Notes under the pieces: model-generated
Seen by the model: the letters and a program-made list of their open reading frames with translations, nothing else
What the model was told of the DNA's origin: nothing
The model's database searches: none
Made by a program: the position numbers and the translations under genes
Assembly (NCBI GenBank): GCA_035534175.1
Contig: DATLSM010000030.1
Location: 1-64,000 of the forward strand
DNA from: DATLSM01 sp035534175
GTDB lineage: Bacteria; Actinomycetota; Thermoleophilia; Solirubrobacterales; 70-9
Length of the DNA: 64,000 bases
Direction of reading: 5' to 3'
Part shown: positions 50,455-59,946 of the stretch, piece by piece
Numbering within the stretch: position 1 is the stretch's first letter
How the letters are laid out: each line of letters starts with the position of its first letter

Positions 50455-51027
50455 TCACGGCTCGACACGTTGTTCGCCCGCCTTCAGCAACCGCTCGCGC
50501 AGCTCCCTCGCATCCTCGGGGGTCGGGTCAAACCTGGAGGGGTCCGGCAACTGGTCGAGCCCGGCGAGGCCAAAGAGCCGCTCGAACAGCTCGGTCGTCT
50601 TGAAGATCGCAGCGCCGAAGCGCGATCGCCCCGACTCCTCGATCAGGCCCCGCTCGGCCAGCGTCTGCACCGCCGACTCGGAGGAGACGCCGCGGATCCG
50701 CGCCACCTCCGGGCGCGAGACCGGCTGAAGGTAGGCGACGATCGCCAGCGTCTCGGCCTGGGCCTGGGTCAGGGGCGGGGTGCGCGGCTTGGCCAGCAGC
50801 CGCCGAGCGGCCTCCTCGCTCCCCGGGTCACTGGCCAGGGCAAAGCCCCCCGCGACCTCGCGCAGGACGACGCCGCGCCTGCCCTGGGCGAGGTCCTCGC
50901 GCAGCAATTCGATCGCCTCCGCCACCTGGCCCTCGGTCGCCCCGGTCGCCTCGCAGAGGTCGCGAGCGCTGACCGGCTGGGCGGAGAGGAAGAGCAGCGC
51001 CTCGACCGTGCGCGAGAGGTCACTCAC
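50455..51027 (-). CDS. scpB: Segregation and condensation protein B
   Basis: SMC kleisin partner of 190 residues with two winged-helix domains. RTVEALLFLSAQPVSARDLC, RGVVLREVAGGFALASDP, LAIVAYLQPVSRPEVARIRG and LIEESGRSRFGAAIFKTTELF are diagnostic. It overlaps the end of scpA. Together with scpA and the short smc near 16 kb it would complete the SMC-ScpAB loader. Confidence 0.95.
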   Translation of the reverse strand: MSDLSRTVEALLFLSAQPVSARDLCEATGATEGQVAEAIELLREDLAQGRRGVVLREVAGGFALASDPGSEEAARRLLAKPRTPPLTQAQAETLAIVAYLQPVSRPEVARIRGVSSESAVQTLAERGLIEESGRSRFGAAIFKTTELFERLFGLAGLDQLPDPSRFDPTPEDARELRERLLKAGEQRVEP

Positions 51028-51751
51028 CGCTGCCGACCGCCCTGACCTCGATCGGGCCGAACGGCCTGCTCTGCTCCCAGGTCACCTCGCCCTTGCGGTA
51101 GAGCTCCAGCATTGCGAACAGGGTGACCGCCTGGGTCAGCCGGTCCTCGGCGCCGAACTGCTCATCGAAATCGAAGCTGGGACGGCGGGCGAGCGCCTCG
51201 CGCAGGGCGCGCAGCCGGCGCTCCAGCGAAACGGTGGCGCGGATGTGGCTGGTATCGACCTCGGGCGGCGTCGCCAGCAGATCGCCGAGCGCGGCCGCCA
51301 GCCGTTCAGGTTCATACACCGCGCTGGCGGCCTCCAGCGCGACCCGCCCCAGCTGCGGCGGAAGCGGCGCCGAGCGGTAGAGGTATCCACGCGCCGCCTC
51401 CAGGCGCTCGAGCAGCACCGCGGAGGCCTCGCGGTAGCGGCGGTACTCCAGCATCCGAGCCAGCAGCTCCTCCACCGCCTCCTCCGGGCCGAGCTCCAAC
51501 TCCTCCTCCTCCGCCCCCGGCAACATCAACCGCGACTTCAACTCCAAGAGCGCCGCGATCAGGACCAGGAACTCGGTCGCAACCTCCAGCTCCAGCTCTC
51601 CCGCTCGCTCCAGGTGCTCGATGTAGGCGACCACCACCTCGCCCAACTCGACCTCCAAGAGGCTCACCTCCTCGCGCAGGACGACCGCCATCAGCAGGTC
51701 AAAGGGCCCGGCGAAGACGTCGAGGTCGAGGTCCAGCTCGGCGACGGTCAC
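51020..51751 (-). CDS. scpA: Segregation and condensation protein A
   Basis: Kleisin of 243 residues. Starts DVFAGPFDLLMAVVLREEVS, the SMC-neck binding region; an acidic middle contains EEEELELGPEEAVEELLARM; the C-terminal winged helix reads AVTLFAMLELYRKGEVTWEQ. ATG is preceded by trpS. Given the truncated smc, its neck and head binding sites are the interesting part. Confidence 0.94.
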   Translation of the reverse strand: MTVAELDLDLDVFAGPFDLLMAVVLREEVSLLEVELGEVVVAYIEHLERAGELELEVATEFLVLIAALLELKSRLMLPGAEEEELELGPEEAVEELLARMLEYRRYREASAVLLERLEAARGYLYRSAPLPPQLGRVALEAASAVYEPERLAAALGDLLATPPEVDTSHIRATVSLERRLRALREALARRPSFDFDEQFGAEDRLTQAVTLFAMLELYRKGEVTWEQSRPFGPIEVRAVGSGE

Positions 51752-51760
51752 GAGCTCAAG

Positions 51761-52759
51761 TTAACGCCGGGCGCCGATGCCCATGCGGTCGCGGACCTCG
51801 GCCAGGGTGCCCGAGGAGATCGCCCGCGCTTGCTCCGCGCCGGCCGCCAGGGTCGCCTCCAGCATCGCCTCCTCGGGCCGCAGCTCGGCGTAGCGCTGGC
51901 GGAGGGGGGCGAGCAGCTCGACCGTGCCCTCGGCCACCGCCTGCTTGAACTCGCCGTAGCCGGCGCCCTGGAACTCGGCCTCGATCTCCTCCGGGGCCAG
52001 CGCCCGCGCCGCGGCGAGCACTTCGATCAGGTTGCTGACCCCCGGCTTGTCCTCCCGGCGCACGATCTCGCGGCCCGAGTCGGTCACCGCTGCGGCCAGC
52101 TTCCTGCGGATCGCCTCGGGCTCATCGAGCAGGTAGACGGTGCTCGCCTCGCTGGCGCCGGTGGTCGACATCTTGCGCTCGGGCTCCTGCAGGTCCATGA
52201 TCCGGGCGCCGACCTCCGGCACGCGGTGTTCGGGCTCAACCAGCGTCTGGCCGAAGCGCTCGTTGAAGCGGCGGGCGATCTCGCGTGTCAGCTCGATGTG
52301 CTGGCGCTGGTCCTCGCCGACCGGGACCTCGGACGCTCTGTAGGCGAGCACGTCCGCCGCCTGCAGCACGGGGTAGAAGAAGAGCGCCGCCGAGACCAGC
52401 TCGCGCTGGTGTGCGGACTTGTCCTTGAACTGGTGCATGCGGTTGAGGTCGCCGTGGGCGGTGAGGGCGGACAGCAGCCAGGTCAGCTCGGTGTGCTCGC
52501 GCACGTCGGACTGGCGGAAGAGGATGCAGCGGCCCGGATCGAGGCCCGCGGCGAGCAGGACCGCGGCGGTGTCATACAGCCGCTGGCGCAGCTCGGTGGG
52601 GTCATAGGCGACCGAGATGGCATGCAGGTCGACGATGCAAAAGATCGCCGGATCGCCCCGCTCCTGCCCCTCGACGTACTGGCGGATCGCGCCGATGTAG
52701 TTGCCGAGGTGCTTTCGCCCGGTGGGCTGGATCCCGGAAAAGACCGTCGGCTTAGCCAT
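51761..52759 (-). CDS. trpS: Tryptophanyl-tRNA synthetase
   Basis: Class I aminoacyl-tRNA synthetase, 332 residues from ATG 52759. SGIQPTGRKHLGNYIGAI holds the HIGH-type motif, DLHAISVAYDP follows, and KMSTTGASEASTVYLLDEPE is the KMSKS loop in a KMSTT variant. A TAGGCT -10 lies eight bases before the ATG. It heads the run down to metK. Confidence 0.95.
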   Translation of the reverse strand: MAKPTVFSGIQPTGRKHLGNYIGAIRQYVEGQERGDPAIFCIVDLHAISVAYDPTELRQRLYDTAAVLLAAGLDPGRCILFRQSDVREHTELTWLLSALTAHGDLNRMHQFKDKSAHQRELVSAALFFYPVLQAADVLAYRASEVPVGEDQRQHIELTREIARRFNERFGQTLVEPEHRVPEVGARIMDLQEPERKMSTTGASEASTVYLLDEPEAIRRKLAAAVTDSGREIVRREDKPGVSNLIEVLAAARALAPEEIEAEFQGAGYGEFKQAVAEGTVELLAPLRQRYAELRPEEAMLEATLAAGAEQARAISSGTLAEVRDRMGIGARR

Positions 52760-52767
52760 CGGCTCGC

Positions 52768-52773
52768 AGCCTA
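52768..52773 (-). promoter_or_regulatory. Leaderless-type -10 of trpS
   Basis: TAGGCT, eight bases before the ATG at 52759. Confidence 0.55.
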
Positions 52774-52835
52774 GCCACTCCGCCGAGGGGCCGAAATATC
52801 GGCATCTGCGCCACGGATCGCCGGCTCGGCCGGGG

Positions 52836-54485
52836 TCAGGCGTTGGGGGGCTGAGACCCGGCGCCCTCAGTCCCAACCCCGTGGCCGCACTCACCCGCCG
52901 CCGCTGCGCCGCGGGTGGGCAGCGCCGCCACCGCCGCTCGCCCCTGGCGCTCGGCGCCAGCGGGCCCCAATCGCGACCTCGCTCGGCGCGGATCCTCGAT
53001 GCCCCAGCCGGCGACGATGCCGCCGAGGATCATCAGCAGACCGGCGATCCCGATCCCCAGATGGAAGGCCGAGGTCGAAGCCCCGTTGGCGGCGCTGGCG
53101 AGCCGGGCGGCCTCCGCCGGAGTGAGGCCCCGCGTCCTCGCTCTCCCCAACGGCTGTTCCTTGGCTTCGGCGACCGCCTGGCGGGCGGCGGGGCTGAGCG
53201 GGCGCGAGCCCAGGTTGGCGTCCAGGGCGGAACCGAAGTGGCCCGAGATCAGCGCGCCGAGGACGGCGATCGCCAGCAATCCAGCCACCCGCGAGATCCC
53301 GTTGTTGGCGCCGGAGGCAACGCCGACGTGGCGCTCGGCAACCGAGTCGAGCACGGTTGCCGTCAGCGGCGCCACCGTGGCGGAGAGGCCAAGGCCGAAG
53401 AGGAGGATCGCCGGCAGCACCTCGGTCGCGTAGGGCGCCTGCTCTCCCACCCGCAGCATCAACAGCAGGCCGAGGCCGGCGACGATCGGCCCGGCGCTCA
53501 TCGGCAGGCGTGGACCCCGGGCCGAAGCCAGCCTGCCCCAGCGGGGGGAGAGGAGGAAGAGGATCACCGAGATCGGGGTGGTCGCCAACCCCGCCTCCAG
53601 CGGCGTGTAGCCGGCGATCTGCTGGAGGAAGAGGCCGACGAAGAAGAGGCCCCCGATCAGGCCGGCGTAGGCGGCGAGGGTGGTCAGGTTGGCGACGGCG
53701 AAGTTGCGGATCTTAAACAGGGCGAGGTCGAGCATCGGCTGGCGAGCGCGCGCCTCGTGCCCGACGAAAAGCCCAAAGCAGGCGATCCCCGCCAGGAGCG
53801 GGACCCAGACCAGCGGATCGCTCCAGCCATGTGTCGGCTGCTCGATCAGGCCAAAGACCGGCCCGCCGAACCCGGCGGCGGAGAGGGCGATCCCCAGCCA
53901 GTCGATCCCGTGGAAGGCGTCGGGGTCACGGCTCTCCCCCACCGCCCGGCGGGTCAGCCCCACGGTGAGCGCGATCAACGGGATGTTGACCCAGAAGATC
54001 GCCCGCCAGGATGCCAGCCCGATCAGCGCGCCGCCGCCGGCCGGTCCGATCACCGTGGCGATCCCGGTCCACGCCGTCCAGGTGCCGACCGCCTTGCCCC
54101 GCGAGGCTCCCTCGAAGGTGGCGGCGACGATCGCCAGCGAGCCGGGCACCAGCATCGCCCCGGCGATCCCCTGCAGGGCGCGAGCCCCGATCAGGAACCC
54201 GGCGCTGGGAGCGAGGGCGCAGAGCATCGAGGTCAGGCCGAAGGCGATCAGACCGAGGGTGAACACCCGCCGCCGGCCGAACTGGTCGCCGAGGCTACCG
54301 CCGACCAACAGCAGGGAGACCAGGGCCAGCATGTAGGCCTCGACCACCCACTGCTGCCCGGCGAGGCCGATGCCCAGCCCGCGGCTGATCGAGGGCAGGG
54401 CCACGTTGACCACGGTCGAGTCGAGGAAGACAACCGTCGAGCCGAGGATCGTCGCGATCAGCGTCAGTCGCTGTTGACGGGACAC
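52836..54485 (-). CDS. MFS multidrug-type exporter (DHA2, 14 helices)
   Basis: About 549 residues from GTG 54485. ILGSTVVFLDSTVVNVALPS is the DHA2 helix-1 motif, GGSLGDQFGRRRVFTLGLI is motif A and GPAGGGALIGLASWRAIFWV is motif C (proton antiport). About 14 helices are visible, as in EmrB/QacA. The C-terminal 50 residues are hydrophilic and Ala/Gly-rich. It is divergent from ku. Substrate unknown. Confidence 0.92.
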   Translation of the reverse strand: MSRQQRLTLIATILGSTVVFLDSTVVNVALPSISRGLGIGLAGQQWVVEAYMLALVSLLLVGGSLGDQFGRRRVFTLGLIAFGLTSMLCALAPSAGFLIGARALQGIAGAMLVPGSLAIVAATFEGASRGKAVGTWTAWTGIATVIGPAGGGALIGLASWRAIFWVNIPLIALTVGLTRRAVGESRDPDAFHGIDWLGIALSAAGFGGPVFGLIEQPTHGWSDPLVWVPLLAGIACFGLFVGHEARARQPMLDLALFKIRNFAVANLTTLAAYAGLIGGLFFVGLFLQQIAGYTPLEAGLATTPISVILFLLSPRWGRLASARGPRLPMSAGPIVAGLGLLLMLRVGEQAPYATEVLPAILLFGLGLSATVAPLTATVLDSVAERHVGVASGANNGISRVAGLLAIAVLGALISGHFGSALDANLGSRPLSPAARQAVAEAKEQPLGRARTRGLTPAEAARLASAANGASTSAFHLGIGIAGLLMILGGIVAGWGIEDPRRARSRLGPAGAERQGRAAVAALPTRGAAAAGECGHGVGTEGAGSQPPNA

Positions 54486-54493
54486 CGGAAGCG

Positions 54494-54499
54494 AGTCTA
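54494..54499 (-). promoter_or_regulatory. Leaderless-type -10 of the MFS exporter
   Basis: TAGACT, eight bases before the GTG at 54485. Confidence 0.5.
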
Positions 54500-54619
54500 A
54501 GCCGCGCCCGGGGTCGGGTTCGGCGCCGGGCCAGACCCGGACGCAAGATGCCTCCCGGCCCAGCCCGCCCGGTGCGCCCGCGCCTGCGGGCTGGGACAAT
54601 TGCGCCAGGTGATCTGCTG

Positions 54620-55501
54620 ATGGCAAGAGCGATCTGGACCGGATCGATCAGCTTCGGGCTCCTCAACGTACCCGTCCGGCTCTACAGCGCGGTGGCCCGC
54701 CGGGGCATCGCGCTGCGCGAGATCCGCGAGTCCGACGGGGCCCGCATCCGCCACCGCAGGGTGGCCGAAGGGACTGAGGAGGAGGTGCCTTTCGAGCAGA
54801 TCGTCAAGGCCTTTGAGATCGCACCCGAGCGCTACGTGGCGCTGAGCAAGCAGGAGATGGAGGCTCTCAGCCCGCAGAAGAGCCGGGCGATCGAGGTCCA
54901 GGACTTCGTCGACCTGGGCGAGATCGACCCGATCTACTTCGACAGCCCCTACTACCTGGGGCCCGCGCAGGGGGCGGAGAAGGCCTACTCGCTGCTGGCC
55001 CGGGCGATGGAGGGCTCGGGGAAGGTGGCCATCGCCCGCTTCGTCTTCCGCAACAAGGAGCACCTCGCCGCGATCCGCCCCAGCGAGGGCGTGCTGACCC
55101 TGACCACGATGCGCTTCGCCGAGGAGGTCGTGCCGCCCTCAGAGCTGCAGGACGCGCTCCCCGCCGAGGAGCCGAAGGTCGCCAAGCGCGAGGTGGAGAT
55201 GGCCGAGCGGCTGATCGACTCGCTCACCCGGCGCTTTGACCCGGCCGCCTATCGCGACGAGTACCGCGAGGAGCTGATGGCCCTGATCGAGCGCAAGGCG
55301 CAGGGCCGGGAGCTGGTGGCGGGCGCGCCGGGCGAGGAGCCCGAGGCGACCAGGGCTCCCGATCTGATGGCCGCGCTGGAGGAGAGTCTGGCCGCCGTGG
55401 AGGGCAGGAGAACAGGCAAACAACCGGCGAAAAAGCGACGGGGGACCGCGGCAGCGAAGAAACGACCCGCCGCACGCGCCGGGTCGAAATCCTCCAAGTA
55501 G
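54620..55501 (+). CDS. ku: DNA-end-binding protein Ku
   Basis: Homodimeric ring that binds broken DNA ends for non-homologous end joining. 293 residues: MARAIWTGSISFGLLNVPVR, HRRVAEGTEEEVPFEQIVKA, IYFDSPYYLGPAQGAEKAY and RFVFRNKEHLAAIRPSEG. A Lys/Arg/Ala-rich tail (KKRRGTAAAKKRPAARAGSK), typical of actinobacterial Ku, may bind DNA. ATG is preceded by AGGTGATC, a long match to the anti-Shine-Dalgarno. It leads straight into ligD-Pol. Confidence 0.96.
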   Translation: MARAIWTGSISFGLLNVPVRLYSAVARRGIALREIRESDGARIRHRRVAEGTEEEVPFEQIVKAFEIAPERYVALSKQEMEALSPQKSRAIEVQDFVDLGEIDPIYFDSPYYLGPAQGAEKAYSLLARAMEGSGKVAIARFVFRNKEHLAAIRPSEGVLTLTTMRFAEEVVPPSELQDALPAEEPKVAKREVEMAERLIDSLTRRFDPAAYRDEYREELMALIERKAQGRELVAGAPGEEPEATRAPDLMAALEESLAAVEGRRTGKQPAKKRRGTAAAKKRPAARAGSKSSK

Positions 55502-55504
55502 CCG

Positions 55505-56419
55505 GTGGGCACCGAGGGCCAGGTCGAGGTCGAGGGCCGGGAGCTGCGGCTCACCAACCTCGACAAGGACCTCTACCCGAAGGCCGGCTTCAGCAAGGGC
55601 GAGATGGTCGACTACTACGCTCGCGTGGGGCCGGCGATGATCCCCCACCTAGCCGGCAGGGCCGTGACCCTGCGTCGCTTCCCCGAAGGCGTGGACAACC
55701 TCGATGCAGCCTTCTTCGAGAAGCGCTGCCCCAAGCACCGGCCGAAATGGGTCAAGACCGCGCGGGTGGAGGCCGGGCCGCAGGCGGGAATGATTGACTT
55801 CTGCGTCTGCGACGCGCTGCCGACGCTGATCTGGATGGCCCAGCTGGCGGCGATCGAGCTGCATCCCTCGCTCTCCCTGGCGAGCGCGCCCAAGCGCCCG
55901 ACGGTGCTGGCCTTCGATCTGGACCCCGGGGCGCCGGCCGACGTCCTTGACTGCGGCCGGGTGGCGCTGCGGTTGCGCGAGATTTTCGGCCACTTCGGCC
56001 TCCAGTGCTTCCCCAAGACCTCCGGTTCAAAGGGTCTGCAGGTCTACGTCCCGCTGAACACACCGGTGAGCTATGAGATGACCAAACCGCTGGCCAAAGC
56101 GATCGCCCAGCTGCTGGAGAAACAGACCCCCGGCGAGGTGGTCTCCAAGATGAAGAAGGTCGAGCGCGAGGGCAGGGTCTTCGTCGACTGGTCCCAGAAC
56201 CATCAGCGAAAGACGACGATCGCCGTCTACTCCCTGCGCGCCCGCGAGCGCCCCACGGTCTCAACTCCCCTGGCCTGGGAGGAGGTGGAGTGGGCGATCG
56301 CCGCCGCGGACCCGGCTCTGCTCGTCTTTGAGGCAACCGATGTGCTGCGCCGGGTCGAGGCCCACGGCGACCTGTTCGCCCCCGTTCTCGAGTTAAAGCA
56401 GACGCTGCCGCGTCTCTGA
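55505..56419 (+). CDS. LigD polymerase/primase domain protein (stand-alone)
   Basis: 304 residues of the LigD PolDom (AEP-type primase/polymerase) that fills ends during NHEJ. LTNLDKDLYPKAGFSKGEMV, FEKRCPKHRPKW, VLAFDLDPGAPAD (metal Asp pair), KTSGSKGLQVYVPL and VFVDWSQNHQRKTTIAVYSL. There is no ligase and no phosphoesterase domain attached; those must lie elsewhere. Starts at GTG three bases after the ku stop, so Ku and Pol are one operon. Confidence 0.94.
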   Translation: MGTEGQVEVEGRELRLTNLDKDLYPKAGFSKGEMVDYYARVGPAMIPHLAGRAVTLRRFPEGVDNLDAAFFEKRCPKHRPKWVKTARVEAGPQAGMIDFCVCDALPTLIWMAQLAAIELHPSLSLASAPKRPTVLAFDLDPGAPADVLDCGRVALRLREIFGHFGLQCFPKTSGSKGLQVYVPLNTPVSYEMTKPLAKAIAQLLEKQTPGEVVSKMKKVEREGRVFVDWSQNHQRKTTIAVYSLRARERPTVSTPLAWEEVEWAIAAADPALLVFEATDVLRRVEAHGDLFAPVLELKQTLPRL

Positions 56420-56428
56420 GGTCCACTG

Positions 56429-56460
56429 CGGCGGGGATGGTGTCTTGAGCTTTCCCGCCG
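56429..56460. terminator. Hairpin after LigD-Pol
   Basis: Nine-pair stem (one G-T pair) between 56429-56437 and 56452-56460 with a 14-base loop, in the 104-base gap to convergent gcvPB. No T tract. Confidence 0.35.
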
Positions 56461-56523
56461 ACGCCGGCCGAGCGCCGATCAGCGGGGGTAGTGACCAGCC
56501 CGAACCCCCCGGGTCTGGGGCCC

Positions 56524-58083
56524 CTACAACGGCTGGCGCAGGACCGGATTGCGGGCCGCCCGGACCTCGTCAAGGCGGCGAACCGGGGTGCTGTGGGGAG
56601 CACTGCGGGCGATCTCGGGGTTGCGCTCGGCCTCGGCCAGGATCAGCTCCAATGCCTCGGCGAAGGCGTCGAGGCTCTCCTTCGTCTCGGTCTCGGTCGG
56701 CTCGATCATCAGCGCCTCCTCGACCAGCAGAGGGAAGTAGACGGTGGGCGGGTGAAAGCCGAAATCGAGCAGGCGCTTGGCGAGGTCGAGGGTGGCGAGG
56801 CCCAGCTCGCGCTTCATCGGAGCGCCGGAGAGGACGAACTCGTGCATGCAGTGGCGGGCGAAGGCGACCGGGAGGCGCTTGCCGGCGCGGCCCTCGGCCA
56901 GCCGGGCCTTGAGGTAGTTGGCATTCAGCACCGCCGTCTCCGATGCCTCGGCGAGCCCGTCGCCGCCAAGGCTGAGGATGTAGGCGTAGGCGCGGACGAA
57001 GACGCCGAAATTGCCCTGGAAGCCGCGCAGGCGACCGATCGACTTCGGCCGCTCGAAGTCGAGGTCGAAATAAGCACCCCCGCCGCTTTGCCCTCGCCGG
57101 TTCTCCAGACCGCCACCCTGACCCCAGCCGGGCTCGGGGCGCCGGATCACCTGGGGCCGCGGCAGGAAGGGCTCGATTCGCGCCGAGACCGCGATCGGCC
57201 CGGCGCCCGGACCACCGCCTCCGTGCGGCTGGCTGAATGACTTGTGCAGGTTGACGTGGACGATGTCGAAGCCCATGTCCCCCGGACGCGAGTGGCCCAT
57301 CACCGCGTTGAGGTTGGCGCCGTCGTAGTAGAGGGTGCCGCCCGCGGCGTGGATCAGGCCGGCGATCTCGGCGATGTTTTGGTCAAAGAGTCCGAGCGTG
57401 TTGGGGTTGGTCAGCATCAGGCAGGCCACCTCGCCGTCGATCTTGGCCCGCAGGTCCTCCATCTGGACCCCACCACGCTCGTCGGTGGCGACCTTGACCG
57501 CCTCGTAACCGGCCATCGTCACCGAGGCGGGATTGGTGCCGTGGGAGGTATCGGGGGCCAGCACCTTGGTCCGGCGCTCCCCCCGATCGGCGTGGTAGGC
57601 GCGGGTCAAGAGCAGGCCGGCGAGCTCGCCGTGGGAGCCGGCGGAGGGCTGGAGGCTGACGTGCGGCAGGCCGCAGATCTCCGCCAGCGACTCCTGCAGC
57701 AGCCACATCAGCTCCAGCGCGCCCTGGGCGCGGCGGGGGTCCTGCGCCGGGTGCAGGCGGGCGTGGCCGGGAAGTGCGGCCACCCGCTCGTTCAAACGCG
57801 GGTTGTGCTTCATCGTGCAGGAGCCGAGCGGGTAAAAGCCGCTGTCGAGGTCGAAGTTGCGACGCGAGAGGCGGTTGTAGTGGCGGACGATCTCCGGCTC
57901 GGAAACCTCGGGCAGGCGCGGCGGCTCGGAGCGCAGCAGGTGGGCCGGAATCAGCTCCTCGAGCGGGCGCTCTGGAACTTCGGCCGCGGGCAGCACCGCC
58001 GCGCGCCGTCCCTCCTTCGAGCGCTCATAGATCGTGATTGCCCGTTCCCGCTGCATCGGCGCCTCGCCCAGTGGCTCGGTCAT
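56524..58083 (-). CDS. gcvPB: Glycine dehydrogenase (decarboxylating), subunit 2
   Basis: PLP-bearing half of the split P protein. 519 residues. The PLP Lys lies in VNLHKSFSQPHGGGGPGAGP; LGSCTMKHNPRLNERVA and GTNPASVTMAGYEAVKV are conserved. Start overlaps the gcvPA stop by four bases. Decarboxylates glycine and passes aminomethyl to GcvH. Confidence 0.96.
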   Translation of the reverse strand: MTEPLGEAPMQRERAITIYERSKEGRRAAVLPAAEVPERPLEELIPAHLLRSEPPRLPEVSEPEIVRHYNRLSRRNFDLDSGFYPLGSCTMKHNPRLNERVAALPGHARLHPAQDPRRAQGALELMWLLQESLAEICGLPHVSLQPSAGSHGELAGLLLTRAYHADRGERRTKVLAPDTSHGTNPASVTMAGYEAVKVATDERGGVQMEDLRAKIDGEVACLMLTNPNTLGLFDQNIAEIAGLIHAAGGTLYYDGANLNAVMGHSRPGDMGFDIVHVNLHKSFSQPHGGGGPGAGPIAVSARIEPFLPRPQVIRRPEPGWGQGGGLENRRGQSGGGAYFDLDFERPKSIGRLRGFQGNFGVFVRAYAYILSLGGDGLAEASETAVLNANYLKARLAEGRAGKRLPVAFARHCMHEFVLSGAPMKRELGLATLDLAKRLLDFGFHPPTVYFPLLVEEALMIEPTETETKESLDAFAEALELILAEAERNPEIARSAPHSTPVRRLDEVRAARNPVLRQPL

Positions 58084-59459
58084 CGGGCACCCACCCCCTC
58101 GCCGAGGCGCTCGGCCGCCAGCGCCGCGCCGAGCGCCTCGGCGAGGTCATCGATCTGCTCCCGGCTGCGGCGCTCGGTGATCGCCACCAGCAGGCCGTCG
58201 GGGTACTCGGGGTACTCGCGAGCGAGCGGGTAACCGGCGGCGATGCCGCGCTCGGCGCAGCGCTCGAGCACGGCGGTGACCGGGGCATCGAGGCAAAGCG
58301 CGAACTCACGCGCCACCGGCGCCTCGTGCAGCAGCTCGACCCCCTCGACCGCGGCGAGGCGCTGGCGCGCATAGGCCGTGCGCTGGACCAGCAGCTCGCC
58401 CAGCTCGCGGAAGCCCCGCCGGCCCAGCCAGGCCAGGTGGACCATCGCCGCCAGCGCGTTCAGCGCCTGGGCGGTGCAGATGTTGTTGGTCGCCCGCTCG
58501 CGCCGGATGTGCTGCTCACGGGTCTGCAGGGCGAGGACGAAGCCCCGGCGCCCGTCGACGTCCTCGGTCTCGCCGGCGATCCGGCCGGGCATGCGGCGGA
58601 TCTGCTCCTCGCTGGCGCAGAAGAAGCCGAAGGAGGGGCCGCCGAAGTCCAGGCGGTTGCCGAGCGGCTGGCCCTCGCCGATGGCGATGTCGGCACCGCA
58701 CTCGCCCGGGGATTTGAGGACGCCGAGGGTGATCGGGTCGACGGCGACGATGAGCAGCGCGCCGTGGCGCTTCGCCGTGGCGCCGAGCGCCTCGATGTCC
58801 TCCACCGCGCCGAGGAAGTTGGGGCTTTGGAGGAGGACCGCGGCGGTCTCCCCGTCGATCGCCTGGGCCAGAGCGTCGGCGTCGGTGAGGCCGTCGGTCA
58901 ACCCGACCTCGACCAGGCTGGCGGCGAAGCCCTCGGCGTAGGTGGCCAGAGTTTCGCGGCTGTGGGGGTGCACACCACGGGAGACGACGAAGCGCCGGCG
59001 CCCGGTCGCGGCGATCGCCAGGTAGGCGGCGGAGGCAAGCGAGGATGGCCCCTCATAGAGGCCGGCGTTGGAGACGGGCAGCCCGGTCAGCTCCGACATC
59101 GCCGTCTGGAACTCGAACATCACCTGCAGGCCCCCCTGGGAGATCTCCGGCTGGTAGGGCGTGTAGGGGGTGAGGAACTCAGAACGCTGGGTGATCGCCT
59201 CGACGATCGCCGGCACGTAGTGGTCATACATCCCGGCGCCGAGGAAACAGACCTGCTCCTCGGCGTCGGCGTTGCGGTCGGCCAGAGCGGCCAGGCGCTC
59301 GAAGACCTCGGCCTCGCCCAGACCCGGCGCCAGCTCCAACGCTCGCCCCAGCCGCAGCGGCTCGGGGACCTGCTCAAAGAGCTCCTCCACCGAGTCGACA
59401 CCGATCGCGGCGAGCATCTGCGCCCGGTCGGCCGGCGTGGCTGAGGTGTAGCGGGTCAT
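58080..59459 (-). CDS. gcvPA: Glycine dehydrogenase (decarboxylating), subunit 1
   Basis: Partner half of the P protein, 459 residues. Starts MTRYTSATPADRAQMLAAIG; FLGAGMYDHYVPAIVEAI, TPYQPEISQGGLQVMFEFQT and AYLAIAATGRRRFVVSRGVH are diagnostic. A TAGCCT lies six bases before the ATG, in a 90-base gap after gcvH, so the P-protein genes may have their own promoter besides that of gcvT. Confidence 0.96.
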   Translation of the reverse strand: MTRYTSATPADRAQMLAAIGVDSVEELFEQVPEPLRLGRALELAPGLGEAEVFERLAALADRNADAEEQVCFLGAGMYDHYVPAIVEAITQRSEFLTPYTPYQPEISQGGLQVMFEFQTAMSELTGLPVSNAGLYEGPSSLASAAYLAIAATGRRRFVVSRGVHPHSRETLATYAEGFAASLVEVGLTDGLTDADALAQAIDGETAAVLLQSPNFLGAVEDIEALGATAKRHGALLIVAVDPITLGVLKSPGECGADIAIGEGQPLGNRLDFGGPSFGFFCASEEQIRRMPGRIAGETEDVDGRRGFVLALQTREQHIRRERATNNICTAQALNALAAMVHLAWLGRRGFRELGELLVQRTAYARQRLAAVEGVELLHEAPVAREFALCLDAPVTAVLERCAERGIAAGYPLAREYPEYPDGLLVAITERRSREQIDDLAEALGAALAAERLGEGVGAR

Positions 59460-59465
59460 CGCTAC

Positions 59466-59471
59466 AGGCTA
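59466..59471 (-). promoter_or_regulatory. Leaderless-type -10 of gcvPA
   Basis: TAGCCT, six bases (GTAGCG) before the ATG at 59459. The same hexamer precedes gcvT. Confidence 0.55.
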
Positions 59472-59549
59472 CGAAAGGGCTGCGGCGATTAAATCTCGCC
59501 CTCCGCTAGCTGGGCAAAAGAATCGGCCATCGCTGCTCGCGGACGGCGC

Positions 59550-59942
59550 TCAGCCGTCCAGCAACCTGCGGTACTCCCCAGCGTCGAGCAGGGCGTCGGC
59601 CTCGCCGGGGTGGCTCAACTTCACCCTCACCAGCCAGCCCTCCCCGTAGGGGTCATCGTTGATTTTCTCCGGCCCGTCGGCCAGCGCGTCGTTGACCTCC
59701 ACGATCTCCCCGGAGAGCGGCGCGATCACCTCGGAGACCGCCTTCACCGACTCCACCTCGGCGTAGGGGGAGTCCTTGGCGACCGTCGCGCCGACCTCGG
59801 GGGGGTCGTAGAAGACGACCTCGCCGAGGCTGTCCTGCGCGTACCAGGTGATGCCGAAGACGGCGTGGTCCTCGCCCTGCAGCCGCGCCCAGTCGTGCTG
59901 GTCGTGATAGCAGAGGTCGTCGGGATAGTTGGCGTCGGCCAA
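59550..59942 (-). CDS. gcvH: Glycine cleavage system H protein
   Basis: Lipoyl carrier, 130 residues. The lipoyl Lys is in YAEVESVKAVSEVIAP; VFYDPPEVGATV and DPYGEGWLVRVKLSHP are conserved. TTG start preceded by AAGGAG eight bases away, five bases after the gcvT stop. Confidence 0.95.
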   Translation of the reverse strand: MADANYPDDLCYHDQHDWARLQGEDHAVFGITWYAQDSLGEVVFYDPPEVGATVAKDSPYAEVESVKAVSEVIAPLSGEIVEVNDALADGPEKINDDPYGEGWLVRVKLSHPGEADALLDAGEYRRLLDG

Positions 59943-59946
59943 GGCG

